Below, in pieces: positions 7,535 to 17,420 of a stretch of 44,414 bases of DNA; the first letter of the stretch is position 1; every line of letters starts with the position of its first letter. The position numbers were made by a program, and so were the translations under genes. The stretch comes from Alphaproteobacteria bacterium. GTDB taxonomy: Bacteria > Pseudomonadota > Alphaproteobacteria > Paracaedibacterales > CAIULA01. The stretch spans positions 1 to 44,414 of the forward strand of contig JAIEPD010000043.1 of NCBI GenBank assembly GCA_019749935.1, read 5' to 3'. The notes under the pieces were generated by a model. It did not search any database, had not been told where the DNA came from, and saw only the letters and a list, made by a program, of their open reading frames with translations.

Positions 7535-9820
7535 TTACGCTCCCAACCTTTCCTGTGCATCAACAACCGCCAAAGCTGCCATGTTAATAATACCGCGAAC
7601 GGTGACGGATGACGTTAAGATGTGCGCTTTGCCTTTAATGCCCATTAAAATAGGGCCAATGCTTAAGCCATTGCCGATACTTCTAGCAAAGTTAAAGGCA
7701 ATGTTCGCTGATTCTATATTGGGCATAATCAAAAGGTTCGCAACGCCCTTTAGCTTTGAATTTGGAAAGATGCGCTCTCTGATTTCAGGGCACAGGGCAG
7801 CATCTGCATGCATTTCGCCTTCAACCTCAAGATCAGGCGTCTTCTGTTCTAAAAGGCTTAATACATGTTGCATTTTTCGAGCAGATTCAGTCCGTGAAGA
7901 GCCAAAGTTTGAATGAGAGATTAGGGCTACCTTGGGTGTAATGCCAAATTTTTTAATTTGTTCAGCAGATAATAAAGCCATATGCGCTAATTGTTCAGCT
8001 GTTGGGTCCACGTTAACGTAAGGATCGCAAATAAATAAAGGATCATTTTCAATAATCAAAGCACATAATGCCGCACAGTGGCTGGCTTCAGGTTCTGTGC
8101 CAAGGATTTGTTTTATGTGACGAAAATGTTCTGTGTATCTTCCAATAGAACCGCACAAAACAGCATCCGCATCTCCTAAATGAACCATCAAAGATGCAAT
8201 AATCGTGGAATTGGTGCGAACAAATGTTTTTGCAACGTCGGGGGAAATTCCTCTACGTTCTGTTAGGCGATGATAAGCAGACCAATAGGTGTGATAACGC
8301 ACATCTTGATTTGGGTCTACAACCTCAAAATCGGTATTTTGTTTAATCCTAAGGCCTAATGAAGCAATACGGCGCGCAATTACCTCAGGTCTTCCTACCA
8401 AAATCGGTGTTCCTATATTCTCATCAATCAAAGTTTGAATGGCTTGAAGAACTCGCGGTTCCTCTCCTTCGGCAAAAGCAATGCGAATCGGTTTTTCTAG
8501 TTTCTTTTTTGCACGCTTAAAAATAGGCTGCATGACTTTTCCAGATTCATAGATAAAGGCTTCTAATTGCTCACGATAGGCCTTCATATCTTCAATAGGT
8601 CTGGTTGCAACGCCCGTTGCCATTGCTGCTTCTGCTACGACATAGGCAACCTCAACAAACAGTCTTGGGTCAAAAGGCTTGGGAATAATAAATTCAGGGC
8701 CAAAACGATGAACCTCGCCGCCATAGGCGTTGGAAACTACATCTGAGCTTTCTGCCTCAGCCAGTTTAGCAATTGCCTTCACACAAGCAATTTTCATAGC
8801 TTGATTGATTGTTGTAGCACCCACGTCCAAAGCTCCTCTGAAAATATAAGGAAAACAAAGAGCATTGTTAACTTGATTTGGAAAATCAGAGCGGCCTGTT
8901 GCAACGATCGCATCGTCTCTGACTTGTTTTACAAGGGTTGGGGATATTTCAGGTTCAGGATTGGAAAGCGCAAGGATCAACGGCTTATTTGCCATTTTTT
9001 TGACCATATCTTTTGTCATAACATTTGCAATCGAAAGTCCTAGGAAAATATCAGCTCCTTCAACAGCGTCGGCTAGAGTTCTTAAAGAGGTTTCACGAGC
9101 GTAAATGGTTTTGCTTTCATCCATTGACTCGGATCGGTTTTTATGAAGAACGCCTTGGCTATCGCAAACAATAATATTTTCACGCTTTAAACCCATTTCA
9201 ACTAGTAAATCTAGGCAAGCCAAAGCTGCCGCTCCCGCGCCAGATACAACCAGACGCACGTTTTCTATTTTTTTACCAACAAGCTGCAATCCATTTAAAA
9301 CCGCAGCCCCAACGATGATGGCGGTTCCATGTTGATCATCGTGGAATACGGGGATTTTTAAACGTTCTTTGAGTTTTTTTTCTACATAAAAACATTCTGG
9401 GGCTTTTATGTCCTCAAGGTTAATGCCCCCAAATGTTGGTTCAAGAGAAGCTATAATATCAACAAGCTTATCTGGATCTGTCTCATTAATTTCAAGATCA
9501 AAGGCATCGATGTCTGCAAATTTTTTAAAAAGAACAGCTTTTCCTTCCATCACAGGCTTTGCAGCTAAAGGGCCAATATTACCAAGGCCTAAAACAGCTG
9601 TGCCATTCGTAATGACTGCGATTAAGTTTGAACGTGCAGTAAGTTCTGCTGCTTGCAAAGGGTCTTTTTGGATGACACGACAAGGCTCTGCAACACCAGG
9701 CGAATAAGCTAAAGCCAAATCATCACGCTCACCAAGGGGCTTTGTGGGTGTGATTTCTAGCTTTCCATGAGGTTTTTTACGGTGATAATCAAGAGACCGC
9801 TTATAAATATCGTTCGACAT
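7535..9820 (-). CDS. maeB: NADP-dependent malic enzyme with phosphotransacetylase-like domain
   Basis: MaeB oxidatively decarboxylates malate to pyruvate, linking the TCA cycle to pyruvate and NADPH supply in the cytoplasm. The N-terminal ~420 residues hold the malic enzyme: YSPGVAEPC, the catalytic [14 protein letters not shown] stretch, the DDQHGTA segment that binds metal and substrate, and the Rossmann motif [16 protein letters not shown]. The C-terminal ~330 residues are a Pta/PTB-type domain ([29 protein letters not shown]), which in this family is regulatory rather than a working acetyltransferase. The length (761 aa) is standard. The frame is open to GTG 9832, but ATG 9820 begins [13 protein letters not shown], the usual family start. 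Confidence 0.95.
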   Translation of the reverse strand: MSNDIYKRSLDYHRKKPHGKLEITPTKPLGERDDLALAYSPGVAEPCRVIQKDPLQAAELTARSNLIAVITNGTAVLGLGNIGPLAAKPVMEGKAVLFKKFADIDAFDLEINETDPDKLVDIIASLEPTFGGINLEDIKAPECFYVEKKLKERLKIPVFHDDQHGTAIIVGAAVLNGLQLVGKKIENVRLVVSGAGAAALACLDLLVEMGLKRENIIVCDSQGVLHKNRSESMDESKTIYARETSLRTLADAVEGADIFLGLSIANVMTKDMVKKMANKPLILALSNPEPEISPTLVKQVRDDAIVATGRSDFPNQVNNALCFPYIFRGALDVGATTINQAMKIACVKAIAKLAEAESSDVVSNAYGGEVHRFGPEFIIPKPFDPRLFVEVAYVVAEAAMATGVATRPIEDMKAYREQLEAFIYESGKVMQPIFKRAKKKLEKPIRIAFAEGEEPRVLQAIQTLIDENIGTPILVGRPEVIARRIASLGLRIKQNTDFEVVDPNQDVRYHTYWSAYHRLTERRGISPDVAKTFVRTNSTIIASLMVHLGDADAVLCGSIGRYTEHFRHIKQILGTEPEASHCAALCALIIENDPLFICDPYVNVDPTAEQLAHMALLSAEQIKKFGITPKVALISHSNFGSSRTESARKMQHVLSLLEQKTPDLEVEGEMHADAALCPEIRERIFPNSKLKGVANLLIMPNIESANIAFNFARSIGNGLSIGPILMGIKGKAHILTSSVTVRGIINMAALAVVDAQERLGA

Positions 9821-9842
9821 TGCACTACCCACAAATAAAATT

Positions 9843-9870
9843 AGGCATAGGCAAAAATTTACCTATGCCT
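9843..9870. terminator. Bidirectional hairpin terminator between the isomerase gene and maeB
   Basis: AGGCATAGG (9843-9851) and CCTATGCCT (9862-9870) make a 9-bp stem with a 10-nt loop. On the minus strand it is followed by AATTTTATTT, so it can end the isomerase transcript about 20 nt after the stop codon. On the plus strand it is followed by TTTTATC. It separates this gene from maeB, which starts just beyond. Confidence 0.75.
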
Positions 9871-9890
9871 TTTTATCGTATCATAGTTTG

Positions 9891-11789
9891 TTAAGCTGCT
9901 GCAGCTGCTTTACTACTTTGGGCATTAATTGTTTCTGCTTTTTTATCTTCAAATGTTTTCCCAGCTAAAGAGTTACCTTGAGCATCAAGCTTTTTACCTG
10001 TTTCTTCTACTTTTTTCTCTTCAGGTGTTTTTTCAACAAGCGGCTTGCCTTCCATGTCAAATTTCTTGACTGTTGCGTCTTTGCGCAGTTTTTCAAGAAC
10101 TTTTACGGCTTGCTCTGCTGAAATAATCTTTAGCAATTCAACCTTAACTTCTTCGAGTGACGGCGGTGTAACAGCGCGTTTGTCTTCTACGCGAACAATA
10201 CTATAACCAAGCTCACCTAAGTTTATAGGCTCAGGCAATAAGGTTGCTTTTGCTGCTTTGAATACAAGTTCTGAGAATTCCTTTGGAAGTTCAGATTTTC
10301 TGACATACCCAAGTTCACCGCCATTTTCTTTGGTTTGTTCATCCGCAGATTTGGATTTCACAAGATCATCGAACTTAGCGCCTGATTTTAGGCTCTTCAT
10401 AATTTCGTCAGCTTCTCTTTTTGTTTTGACCAAAATGTGACGAAGGCGAACTTCCATTTCATCTTTTGGCAACATATTTAAGAATTCCTGATATTTACCT
10501 TTTAGCATTTCAGGAGTGATTAACTTAGCAACTTCGCCGTCCAAATATGCTTTTTGAATCAACGCATCTCTAGCTTCGTCTAGCTTTTTAAGAACAGTAG
10601 GATCTTTATCTATGCCCTCTTTTCTAACAACCATAGAGAGAAGCTGCATATCAACTTTGCGATTCAAAAGGGCTTCATAAATCTTTTCTATGGGTGCTTC
10701 ACGAAGCTGAGCCGGTAGGGATTTTACGCTCTCTTTGATCTCTCCAAGAGTGATTTTTTGGTTGTTTGGCAATTCTGCTACTACCATTTTATCATCGAGC
10801 TTTGTAATATCAACGCCTGGCTTGTCGTCTTTAACGCCTGCTTTTTCTTTTTCTGCTTCTGCTTTTTTCTCTTCAGGTGTTTTCTCTACTAAAGGCTTGC
10901 CATCCAAACCAAATTTCTTAACGTTGAATTCTTTGCGTAAGGCTTCAATAACCTTAACGGCATATTCAGGCGCAATTGCTTTGGTTATGTCTTCTTTTAC
11001 ATCTTCAAATTTTGGCGGCTCTACAGCGCGCTTGTCATCAACACGGAAAACGCTAAAGCCTAAGTCACCTACGCTAATGACTTCATTAACGATGGATCCT
11101 TTAGCTGCTTTGAAAACAATGTCACTTGTTTCTTTTGGAAGATCGCCTTTGCGAACAAAACCTAGATCACCAGCATTTTCCTTGGTTTGTGTGTCTATGG
11201 ATTTTTCTTTGACGATGTCTTCGAATTTTTTACCGTTTTTAATATCTTTTAAAACAGCAGCAGCTTCTTCTTTTGTCTTTACAAGAATATGACTTAGGCG
11301 AATTTCCATCTCACCCTTAGGCAGCATTTTCAGGATTTCTTGATATTTTTCTTGAAGAATTGCATCTGTAATAAGTTTAGCAATTTCTTTATCAAGGTAA
11401 GCTTTTTGCATGATGGCTTCTTGAGCATCTGCAATTCGCTTCAAAACTTCAGCATCCTTATCGATGCCGGCTTTGATTGCAGCATCGAGAACAAGCTTTA
11501 AATCAACTAAACGATTTAAAAGAATTTCGTAAATTTTTTCCATAGGGACATTTTTATATTGAGCAGGTAACTTACTTTTATTTTCTAAAACTTGGCTTAA
11601 TAAAATTTTTGAGCCATCGGAAAACTCAGCAACAACTGTCGACGGGTTGAATTTTTCTGTTCCTTGTGTTTCAGTGGCAGCAACAGGCGCGGCATTAGCA
11701 GCCGGGGCGGGTGGTTGTTCAGCAAATGCTTGAAAACTAGTGGTCAGTGCCAACGCTAAGGCGATCTTTATGTGAAGTTGACTCGTCAT
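9891..11789 (-). CDS. Secreted parvulin-type peptidyl-prolyl isomerase with a duplicated body
   Basis: A periplasmic folding factor of the PpiC/SurA class. A Sec signal (cleavage after AFA, near residue 23) precedes an Ala/Pro-rich linker. The rest is two copies of one unit, residues ~50-310 and ~335-593. Each has a SurA_N-like helical part (SLPAQ or KLPAQ, then EKIYE-LLNR-VD, then QKAYLD-E-AKLIT), a parvulin domain (163-253 and 447-537, with RLSHILVKTK or RLRHILVKTK and ELGYVRK-type strands), and a closing KKFxxxGKPLVEKTPEEKK. Related isomerases usually carry one such unit. The C-terminus ends in Lys- and Ala-rich sequence. ATG 11789 has AAGGA eight bases upstream; a longer frame to 11840 lacks this and buries the signal peptide. 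Confidence 0.87.
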   Translation of the reverse strand: MTSQLHIKIALALALTTSFQAFAEQPPAPAANAAPVAATETQGTEKFNPSTVVAEFSDGSKILLSQVLENKSKLPAQYKNVPMEKIYEILLNRLVDLKLVLDAAIKAGIDKDAEVLKRIADAQEAIMQKAYLDKEIAKLITDAILQEKYQEILKMLPKGEMEIRLSHILVKTKEEAAAVLKDIKNGKKFEDIVKEKSIDTQTKENAGDLGFVRKGDLPKETSDIVFKAAKGSIVNEVISVGDLGFSVFRVDDKRAVEPPKFEDVKEDITKAIAPEYAVKVIEALRKEFNVKKFGLDGKPLVEKTPEEKKAEAEKEKAGVKDDKPGVDITKLDDKMVVAELPNNQKITLGEIKESVKSLPAQLREAPIEKIYEALLNRKVDMQLLSMVVRKEGIDKDPTVLKKLDEARDALIQKAYLDGEVAKLITPEMLKGKYQEFLNMLPKDEMEVRLRHILVKTKREADEIMKSLKSGAKFDDLVKSKSADEQTKENGGELGYVRKSELPKEFSELVFKAAKATLLPEPINLGELGYSIVRVEDKRAVTPPSLEEVKVELLKIISAEQAVKVLEKLRKDATVKKFDMEGKPLVEKTPEEKKVEETGKKLDAQGNSLAGKTFEDKKAETINAQSSKAAAAA

Positions 11790-11985
11790 GAATAAATCCT
11801 TAAAACTAAATTGATACTGTCTGAGTACGATAAAATACAAAATTTATCAAGCTTCCATTCTATCTGTTTGCCCTAAATAGCATGAAACTCTAGAATTTTT
11901 CCTGTATTTTCGGTACTCTGTATCTTATATGTGTGATAATTATGAAAATTCCACATTTTTTTGTTTATTTTTCTAAGGATTCTAA

Positions 11986-14733
11986 ATGTTAGCGTCAGTC
12001 ATAAGAAATTTTTTTGGATCAGCTAATGATCGTGTTGTTAAAAAGTATGGAAAAACAGCAAAGTTAATTGGCGAACTGGAAACTCAACTAAGCTCTTTAA
12101 GTGATAGAGAACTCCAAGAACGTACTGTCGTTTTTAAAGAGCGCTTGGAAAAAGGCGAGACATTAGACGATATTCTTGTCGAAGCTTTTGCAACTGTACG
12201 CGAAGCATCGAAACGCGTTTTGAAAATGCGTCCCTTCGACGTTCAGTTAGTTGGCGGTATGGTTTTACATAACGGTATGATTTCTGAAATGAAAACCGGT
12301 GAAGGAAAAACCCTTGTCGCGACCCTGCCTGTTTATCTAAATGCCTTGTCTGGAAAGGGCGTTCACGTCGTTACTGTCAACGATTACCTAGCGCAACGTG
12401 ACTCAAATTGGATGGGGCAGCTTTACGAATTTTTAGGCTTAAAAGTTGGATGCATCATACATGGTTTAACAGATGGTCAAAGGCGCAGTGCCTATGCTGC
12501 TGATGTGACTTATGGAACTAACCATGAGTTTGGTTTTGATTATTTGCGCGATAATATGAAATTCCGCCTTAGCGAAATGGTCATGAGACCTTTCAATTAT
12601 GCAATTGTCGACGAAGTTGACAGTATTTTAATTGACGAAGCTAGAACCCCTCTTATTATTTCTGGGCCAGCTGAAAACTCATCTGACCTTTATGGAAAAA
12701 TTGATGAATTAATTCCGTACCTTGTCCCAGAAGATTTTGAAAAGGATGAGAAACAGCGTTCTGTTACTTTGACTGAAATGGGCGTTGAAAGATTAGAAAA
12801 GCTTCTTTTTGAGCGTGATTTAATCAAAGGAAACGGCCTTTATGATGTTCAAAACATTGGCGTTGTTCATCATGTGAATTCCGCGTTGCGTGCACACAAG
12901 ATTTTTAGCCGGGATGTAGACTACATTGTAAAAGATGATCAAGTCATTATTATTGACGAATTTACCGGCCGCATGATGGAAGGCAGACGTTATTCTGAAG
13001 GCCTTCATCAGGCGCTTGAGGCTAAAGAAAAAGTCACAATAGAGATGGAAAACCAAACATTGGCTTCCATTACGTACCAAAACTTTTTCAGACTTTATCC
13101 AAAACTGGCAGGTATGTCTGGTTCGGCCATTACCGAAGCCAATGAATTTGAAGAAATTTACAGCCTTCATAGTATTGAAATTCCCCCGAATGTCTCAGTA
13201 CTTCGTAAAGATCATGAAGATGAAGTCTATTTGACGGCAATGGAAAAATACAAAGCCGTTATTGACCAAATCAAAGAATGCCAGGCTAGAAAACAACCTG
13301 TTCTTGTTGGGACGGTTAGCATTGAAAAGTCAGAACTTTTGGCTGATTTGTTAAGGCAGGCAAAAATTCCTCACAAAGTTTTGAATGCGCGTTATCACGA
13401 ACAAGAAGCGCACATTATTGCTGATGCGGGTGATCTCGGGGCTGTGACTATTGCAACCAACATGGCGGGCCGTGGTACAGACATTAAACTAGGCGGGAAT
13501 CTTGAGATGCGTATAGAGCATCAATTGGGTGATATGGAGCCTGGTAAGGAACGTGATAAAGCAATTGCAAAAATTAAAGAAGAGATTGAAGCCGCTCAAA
13601 AAAAGGTCAAAGAAGCTGGCGGTTTATATGTGATTGGTACTGAGCGCCATGAAAGTAGGCGTATTGACAACCAGCTGCGGGGCCGTTCTGGTCGTCAAGG
13701 AGACCCAGGATCATCTAAATTCTTTATCTCTCTTGAAGATGATTTGATGCGTATCTTTGGATCTGAAAAATTAGACGGTATGCTTCGCAAATTAGGTGTT
13801 AAAGAGGGCGAGGCTATTTCTCATACATGGATAAGCAAAGCTTTAGAGCGCGCTCAGCAAAAAGTAGAAGCAAGAAACTTTGATATTCGTAAGCATTTGC
13901 TACGTTATGACGACGTGATGAATGATCAGAGAAAAATCATTTATGAGCAACGCCGTGAACTGATGCAATCAGATGATATTTCTGAAATGGTTGCTGAAAT
14001 TAAAGAAGAAGTTATCGAAAACGTTGTAAGAATGCATGCCTCTGAAGCTGTTGTTGCTGATCAATGGGATATCAAAGGATTTCATGCGGAATGTATTCGT
14101 CTTTTTGCACTCGATCTGCCTTTGGAAGCATGGGCTCATGAAGAAGGGATTAGCGAAGCTGAGCTGCGTCATCGTATTAAAGATAAGGTTTCTGCTCATT
14201 TTGCTGAAAAAGAGGAAAAACACACCGCTTCAATGATGAGGTTGGCTGAAAAGACCCTTTTATTAAAGCTTTTGGATCAGGCTTGGAAGGACCATCTTTT
14301 GGGATTGGATCATTTGCGCCAAGGAATTAACCTTAGAGCTTATGCCCAAAGCAATCCATTAAATGAGTACAAGCGTGAAGCCTTTAATTTATTCCAATAT
14401 ATGTTGCATCAATTAAAGTCCGAATATATTAGCGTTCTTTCACATTTTGAAACTAGCGATGCCAGTAACATTATGTTAGAAAGTATTCTTCCTAATGTAG
14501 ACTTTAGTTCGATGGAAGAAGTGCTCCCTAACTGGACTGAAGATCATTCGGACCCAGAGGAGGATGCTAAGAAGGGAAAAGCAAAGCCAAAAGTAACTCG
14601 TAAAAAGGCAGTAGAGCTTGACCCTAAAGATCCCTCAACATGGGGTAAGGTTTTGCGTAACGCGCCTTGTCCTTGTGGGTCTGGTAAAAAATATAAGCAT
14701 TGCCATGGTGAATTAGCTCCAGAGACAGTGTAA
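11986..14733 (+). CDS. secA: Preprotein translocase ATPase SecA
   Basis: SecA drives secretory proteins through the SecYEG channel using ATP. The 915-residue protein is full length: Walker A within MKTGEGKTL (104-109), Walker B DEVD followed by [11 protein letters not shown], the helicase-like second nucleotide domain with [14 protein letters not shown] and [11 protein letters not shown], helical scaffold and wing domains, and a C-terminal zinc-binding motif [14 protein letters not shown] that contacts SecB and lipids. The start has AAGGA seven bases upstream. A hairpin terminator is wrapped around the stop codon. It is the essential exporter on which the many signal-peptide proteins of this window depend. 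Confidence 0.98.
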   Translation: MLASVIRNFFGSANDRVVKKYGKTAKLIGELETQLSSLSDRELQERTVVFKERLEKGETLDDILVEAFATVREASKRVLKMRPFDVQLVGGMVLHNGMISEMKTGEGKTLVATLPVYLNALSGKGVHVVTVNDYLAQRDSNWMGQLYEFLGLKVGCIIHGLTDGQRRSAYAADVTYGTNHEFGFDYLRDNMKFRLSEMVMRPFNYAIVDEVDSILIDEARTPLIISGPAENSSDLYGKIDELIPYLVPEDFEKDEKQRSVTLTEMGVERLEKLLFERDLIKGNGLYDVQNIGVVHHVNSALRAHKIFSRDVDYIVKDDQVIIIDEFTGRMMEGRRYSEGLHQALEAKEKVTIEMENQTLASITYQNFFRLYPKLAGMSGSAITEANEFEEIYSLHSIEIPPNVSVLRKDHEDEVYLTAMEKYKAVIDQIKECQARKQPVLVGTVSIEKSELLADLLRQAKIPHKVLNARYHEQEAHIIADAGDLGAVTIATNMAGRGTDIKLGGNLEMRIEHQLGDMEPGKERDKAIAKIKEEIEAAQKKVKEAGGLYVIGTERHESRRIDNQLRGRSGRQGDPGSSKFFISLEDDLMRIFGSEKLDGMLRKLGVKEGEAISHTWISKALERAQQKVEARNFDIRKHLLRYDDVMNDQRKIIYEQRRELMQSDDISEMVAEIKEEVIENVVRMHASEAVVADQWDIKGFHAECIRLFALDLPLEAWAHEEGISEAELRHRIKDKVSAHFAEKEEKHTASMMRLAEKTLLLKLLDQAWKDHLLGLDHLRQGINLRAYAQSNPLNEYKREAFNLFQYMLHQLKSEYISVLSHFETSDASNIMLESILPNVDFSSMEEVLPNWTEDHSDPEEDAKKGKAKPKVTRKKAVELDPKDPSTWGKVLRNAPCPCGSGKKYKHCHGELAPETV

Positions 14734-14750
14734 AGCTGTCTCTTATTTTT
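14721..14750 (+). terminator. Rho-independent terminator overlapping the secA stop codon
   Basis: AGAGACAG (14721-14728) pairs with CTGTCTCT (14736-14743), an 8-bp stem whose 7-nt loop contains most of the TAA stop (14731-14733). TATTTTT follows at 14744-14750. It ends only 12 nt before the next start codon, so that gene must rely on read-through or a promoter inside secA. Confidence 0.85.
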
Positions 14751-14762
14751 CCAGGGGGGAAA

Positions 14763-15248
14763 ATGCGGATTGATTTTAAACCGAAAAATAGAGAAGAGCT
14801 TCGTTCGATTTTATTTTTTTATTGGGCTTATTGGTGGAGAAGTCTATTAATAAGTTTGTTAGTTAGTATACCTGCGGGAATTTTATATTTTTCACTCGAC
14901 GCCCCCTTGTTATCCTACTCCTTCTTATTTGGTATCTTTCTAACTTTATCTATCCTGTTTTATTTGTTCTTAATTGTAGCAGTCGTTCCTCTTTATATTT
15001 TTGAGAAGCTTGTTTCAAAAGAATTTAAAACTTTCTCAGTTAGGTGGAACATTAGCCCTCCCAAAGCACTCCTTGAGAAAGAGTATTTTAAAAGAATTGT
15101 GATTTATGAGGTGGCTTCCGTGGCTCCATTTGTATGCTCTGTCGGATTTGACTCATTTGCTATTATACTTGGTATTTTCATGTTTTATCTCTTTGCAAAA
15201 AATGAATGGTTGCCTTTTGCGATTGAGGCCAAGGCACAAGCTGCCTAA
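14763..15248 (+). CDS. Hypothetical integral membrane protein
   Basis: An unrecognised 161-residue protein with a basic cytoplasmic start (KPKNREELR), three or four hydrophobic segments (about 26-46, 50-80, 120-145), and a charged middle (EKLVSKEFKTF and LLEKEYFKR). The ribosome site AGGGGGG at 14753-14759 is among the strongest in the window. It lies immediately after the secA terminator on the same strand, but nothing in the protein suggests a Sec component. Codon use and base composition look like those of its neighbours. Confidence 0.6.
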   Translation: MRIDFKPKNREELRSILFFYWAYWWRSLLISLLVSIPAGILYFSLDAPLLSYSFLFGIFLTLSILFYLFLIVAVVPLYIFEKLVSKEFKTFSVRWNISPPKALLEKEYFKRIVIYEVASVAPFVCSVGFDSFAIILGIFMFYLFAKNEWLPFAIEAKAQAA

Positions 15249-15332
15249 TTATATACTCAAAAAACCTGTTGAAAATATTAAGAAGAGTTACTACGTAACA
15301 AGTAGTTAAAAATCTAACACAGGATGTTGTAA

Positions 15333-16370
15333 GTGAAATTAAAGATCATTTCCATTTTTTTATTTTTAAGTATAGTAAGCGTCCCTGGATATGCGTCAGA
15401 GTTTGAAGGGCTAGATTCGGGGTCTGCGGCCAGATCAATTCGATGGATAGATGCGATCGAAACTCGTGCGAATAGCATTCGAGAGCAAATAGTAGGCGGC
15501 CAAAAAATCACTGTAAATTTTTGTGTAGGCATGAGACCACATGAAGCTGACCATTTAAATGATGAATATTTAAATTCACTATACGGGCCTAACCAAGTTA
15601 ATTTCTTTGTTGATTGTTGGGAGCATAAGCATCCATCAGAAACTGAGCCTTGTAAAGAAAATTACACAGAAGACAGATTTCGGATTTATGAAGACGATCT
15701 TCTACGTTATAGAGAAAATTATGAAGGAAATTTTTAGGTTTATTCAACAAATGAATCAGTTGGCCAAGAAGGAAGATACATCAATATTGATTTGAATAAC
15801 GCTGAACAACGAAAAGAAATCGCCCGTATTTTCAGTGGTTTGGTAACAAATTTCATCCCAGATGGGAATGTTACTGGTTATTTTGCTTTAAATGCAGACA
15901 CCTTGAATGACTATGTTCCAATGTTAAGACCTGGCGGCAAGTTTATAATCGATAGCCATTGGGCTACTGGTGGTTTTGGCATAGAAATTTCTTTTGAAGC
16001 CGATGATATTGACACTGTGCAGCGTAAAAATTCTACGTATCCTATTGGAGAGGATGAAAATGGCAATCGTATTTATGATCTTAAAACTTTAAGAGCACTG
16101 ATTGCAGGAGAGTATTATGATGGTTCGAAAGATTCTTTAATGAGAGCTCCATGGATCTATGTTGGATCCTATATGCTCAATAAATTGAGCCCAAGTTTAA
16201 AAAATCAAGTCGATGCTTCCTACCTTACGTATACCCGAGGTTGGTTTAAAAGATTTATACCTCATCTGCCTGTATTACTGACCCAGGTTACACCGCAAGA
16301 AGCTCCTTATTTGTCTAGTAAAGCCTATTATAAATATCGTGATCTCCTTATTATCGAGCGTCTCGGCTAA
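15333..16370 (+). pseudogene. Secreted protein interrupted by one in-frame TAG
   Basis: A GTG at 15333 (AGGA eight bases upstream) starts a signal-peptide protein (cleavage after GYA, near residue 22) that stops at TAG 15735-15737 after 134 residues. The same frame then stays open from 15738 to 16370, continuing VYSTNESVGQEGRYINID and giving 345 codons in total. The downstream half alone would need a TTG at 15792, with no ribosome site and no signal peptide. One base change therefore best explains the split. The downstream part has an LRPGGKFIID stretch that faintly recalls the post-motif loop of class I methyltransferases. I cannot assign the family. Suppressed read-through or a sequencing error are the alternatives to decay. 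Confidence 0.7.
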
Positions 16371-16383
16371 TCTATTAGAATCT

Positions 16384-16411
16384 GAAGTTGCTTAATTATT
16401 TAAGCAACTTC
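16384..16411. terminator. Perfect 12-bp hairpin downstream of the broken gene
   Basis: GAAGTTGCTTAA (16384-16395) and TTAAGCAACTTC (16400-16411) are exact complements around a TTAT loop, 14 nt after the preceding stop codon. No T-run follows on either strand. It could be a terminator-like 3' end, an RNA-stabilising hairpin or a protein-binding palindrome. Confidence 0.5.
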
Positions 16412-16516
16412 ACACGAAAATCACTAAACTCAAAGGGTTTTTCTTCAAATTCATTGAGTATAACTTGTTATCGTATTAATATGTGGAAATGCAAACCGTA
16501 GGTTAAAAGCAATTTC

Positions 16517-17407
16517 GTGATTATAAGCTGCCCTCAATGTTCCAGTGAATTTGTGCTTGATCTAGATAAGCTGCCTCCTGCTAAATTTCTGCAGGACCAT
16601 GGATATGGCTGGGTTATGGCTTGCAGTGATTGTAAACATAGATGGTGGCATAAAAGCGCTGAAAAGCCCGAAGTGCCGGCATCTTCTCCGACAGAGATGT
16701 CTATTCCTCCAATCTCTGATGATTTTGAAGATTTGACGAACCTCGATGGCCTTAAAAGAATAATAACACGTGTGCCAACACCAGCGGAAGACGTATTGAC
16801 AAGATCTGCGTTTTATCAATCGCCTGCTCGCGAAGATTATTATCAGCCCTCAAATAATCAAGAACCAATCTTGGATCTTGAAGGAAGGCGTTTAAAATCT
16901 GAGCCACGTTCTTCAAGGCCAGGTTTCTCAAAAGCACTTTTTGGTTTTTGGTTAGTTATTCTTTTTCTAATGGGTATTTTGTTTGGCGGATTCTTTATCT
17001 ATAAAGACCGAATCATTGGCAAAGTCTGGAGTCAGCCTACAAAATCAGTCAAAAAATCCTCAGCTAATGTCACGCCTTTGGTTTTACAAAATGTAAAATA
17101 CGTTTCCCAAAGCACCGGCGGAGGGCGTAATTATCTGAATGTTATGGGTGAGATTGTAAACAACAATTCGACAGCTATTGCCCTGCATCCAATCAGAATT
17201 GTTGTGTGGTCGCATTGCCCAGCAGCAAATGCAAATCCCAATGCTGCTGCTCCTAGTGCAGAAGCCCTTGTCAATTGCATTAAGGCAGACTGGTCTCACA
17301 CCTGGGAAAGACTTCATATTTTACCAGGAGAGCGTTTATGGTTTCAAACAGGCACACCTCTAGCAGCAGATGTTAAGGTCGAGCGCGTTGATGTGACGCT
17401 GCCTTAG
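16517..17407 (+). CDS. Zinc-ribbon (MJ0042-type) membrane protein with DUF3426 domain
   Basis: A 296-residue protein of a family common in alphaproteobacteria. It begins with a zinc ribbon (CPQC at residues 5-8 and CSDC at about 36-39). A polar linker of about 90 residues follows, then one membrane helix (about 139-160), and a periplasmic DUF3426 domain (about 185-296) with VMGEIVNNNS and the closing WFQTGTPLAADV. The family's function is not established; the architecture suggests a cytoplasmic zinc-binding sensor tethered to an extracytoplasmic beta domain. The start is GTG 16517, which places the ribbon at the extreme N-terminus as usual. It converges with valS, 13 bases away. Confidence 0.83.
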   Translation: MIISCPQCSSEFVLDLDKLPPAKFLQDHGYGWVMACSDCKHRWWHKSAEKPEVPASSPTEMSIPPISDDFEDLTNLDGLKRIITRVPTPAEDVLTRSAFYQSPAREDYYQPSNNQEPILDLEGRRLKSEPRSSRPGFSKALFGFWLVILFLMGILFGGFFIYKDRIIGKVWSQPTKSVKKSSANVTPLVLQNVKYVSQSTGGGRNYLNVMGEIVNNNSTAIALHPIRIVVWSHCPAANANPNAAAPSAEALVNCIKADWSHTWERLHILPGERLWFQTGTPLAADVKVERVDVTLP

Positions 17408-17420
17408 AATTTTCCTGAAT

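Noticed and set aside
15735-15737. Stop-codon reassignment (TAG or TAA read as an amino acid)
   Set aside because: One interrupted gene has TAG and the other TAA, and both codons end intact housekeeping genes here, as does TGA. Ordinary nonsense mutations explain it better.
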